DNA of 64,000 nt. Source: Clostridia bacterium (GTDB taxonomy: Bacteria; Bacillota; Peptococcia; DRI-13; UBA5745). The DNA lies in contig JAHDPO010000002.1 in the NCBI GenBank assembly GCA_018434325.1, positions 151,398-215,397 on the forward strand, given 5' to 3'. A model generated the notes under the pieces. The model saw only the letters and a program-made list of their open reading frames with translations, ran no database searches and was not told the DNA's origin. Below, in pieces: positions 63,938-64,000 of this stretch (positions within the stretch are counted from its first letter, which is position 1; the number at the start of each line of letters is the position of its first letter). The position numbers and the translations under genes are program-made.

Positions 63938-64000
63938 AAGTGGTAAGTCAAGGAGTGGATGAGTATCAGTAGGATGAACACAAGAGAAGTAGCAGCAGAA
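63860..64000 (+). mobile_element. left end of an IS66-family element, runs out of window
   Basis: The IS66-type end GTAAGCGTAAAATCGGGCAT begins at 63860 and is followed, 99 bases on, by a start of the IS66 accessory gene. The pAgo frame is native up to 63859 and foreign after it. The other end and target duplication (candidate GATATACG, 8 bases at 63852) lie outside the window. Confidence 0.6.
63959..64000 (+). CDS. tnpA: IS66 accessory protein TnpA, N-terminal fragment
   Basis: The frame reads MSISRMNTREVAAE up to the window end. MNTREVAAE is the usual opening of the IS66 TnpA/OrfA protein, a small DNA-binding factor needed with TnpB and TnpC for transposition. An ATG at 63959 has AAGGAG close upstream; the family-typical start is the ATG at 63974. 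Only 14 residues are seen, so the call rests on this motif plus the IS end. Confidence 0.6.
   Translation, partial: MSISRMNTREVAAE

Noticed and set aside
63938..64000. Native N-terminus of the SIR2 domain in the same open frame
   Set aside because: The frame stays open but the opposite strand reads the IS66 TnpA start and an IS66 end lies at 63860, so the extension is accidental.

Overview
The window looks like a chromosomal segment of an anaerobic Firmicute (Clostridia or Negativicutes type). It carries a prototype [FeFe]-hydrogenase, an EtfAB-linked 2-hydroxyacid dehydrogenase, a T-box-controlled serine operon, a sigma-54 activator, TRAP transporters, a stand-alone carboxyltransferase subunit and a YedE/TusA/DUF3343 selenium-type module. 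Ribosome binding sites are strong AGGAGG types. Most of the window is GC-balanced. The last 6.5 kb (from about 57.5 kb) is clearly AT-rich and looks transferred. No identification below family level was possible without a database search.

Layout. 0.1-7.7 kb: two zinc-ribbon proteins followed by a giant lipoprotein with two von Willebrand A domains. 7.9 kb: tRNA-Ser(UGA). 8.1-8.2 kb: a 144-bp element with 23-bp inverted repeats. 8.3-12.4 kb: an XRE-cupin regulator divergent from etfB-etfA-glcD, which probably encodes a lactate-type electron-confurcating dehydrogenase; three DnaA boxes lie just after it. 12.5-17.3 kb (minus strand): T-box leader, class V aminotransferase, serA, then serS with its own structured leader. 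17.4-19.1 kb: a small membrane protein and a carboxyltransferase subunit. 19.2-25.8 kb: two MFS exporters flanking a CoA-disulfide-reductase/rhodanese plus HydA pair. 26.1-32.4 kb: an HD protein, then a minus-strand run PucR regulator, yaaA, bcp, lipoprotein, hybrid kinase.

32.6-43.2 kb is a nine-gene plus-strand run divergent from PucR: PLP C-S lyase, M20 amidohydrolase, DoeA-like M24 protein, TRAP transporter (DctQMP), EutA-like racemase-family enzyme, EamA exporter, and a flavoprotein fused to a [2Fe-2S] domain. It resembles an uptake and breakdown pathway for an amino-acid-derived solute and shares parts with ectoine utilisation clusters. 44.3-47.7 kb: DUF169 protein plus MetNIQ-type ABC importer. 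47.8-51.6 kb: DUF3343, TusA and YedE divergent from a class V aminotransferase and a LysR regulator. 51.7-55.6 kb: a sigma-54 activator followed by a clear -24/-12 promoter driving a permease and an Asp/Glu-racemase-family protein.

56.5-64 kb is accessory DNA: a frameshifted FtsK/conjugative-coupling remnant, a protein combining an HsdR-type nuclease domain, a P-loop NTPase and an S1-like domain, and a fused SIR2-APAZ-pAgo defence gene. The SIR2 N-terminus of that gene appears to be cut off by the left end of an IS66-family element running out of the window. This is the most unusual part of the window.
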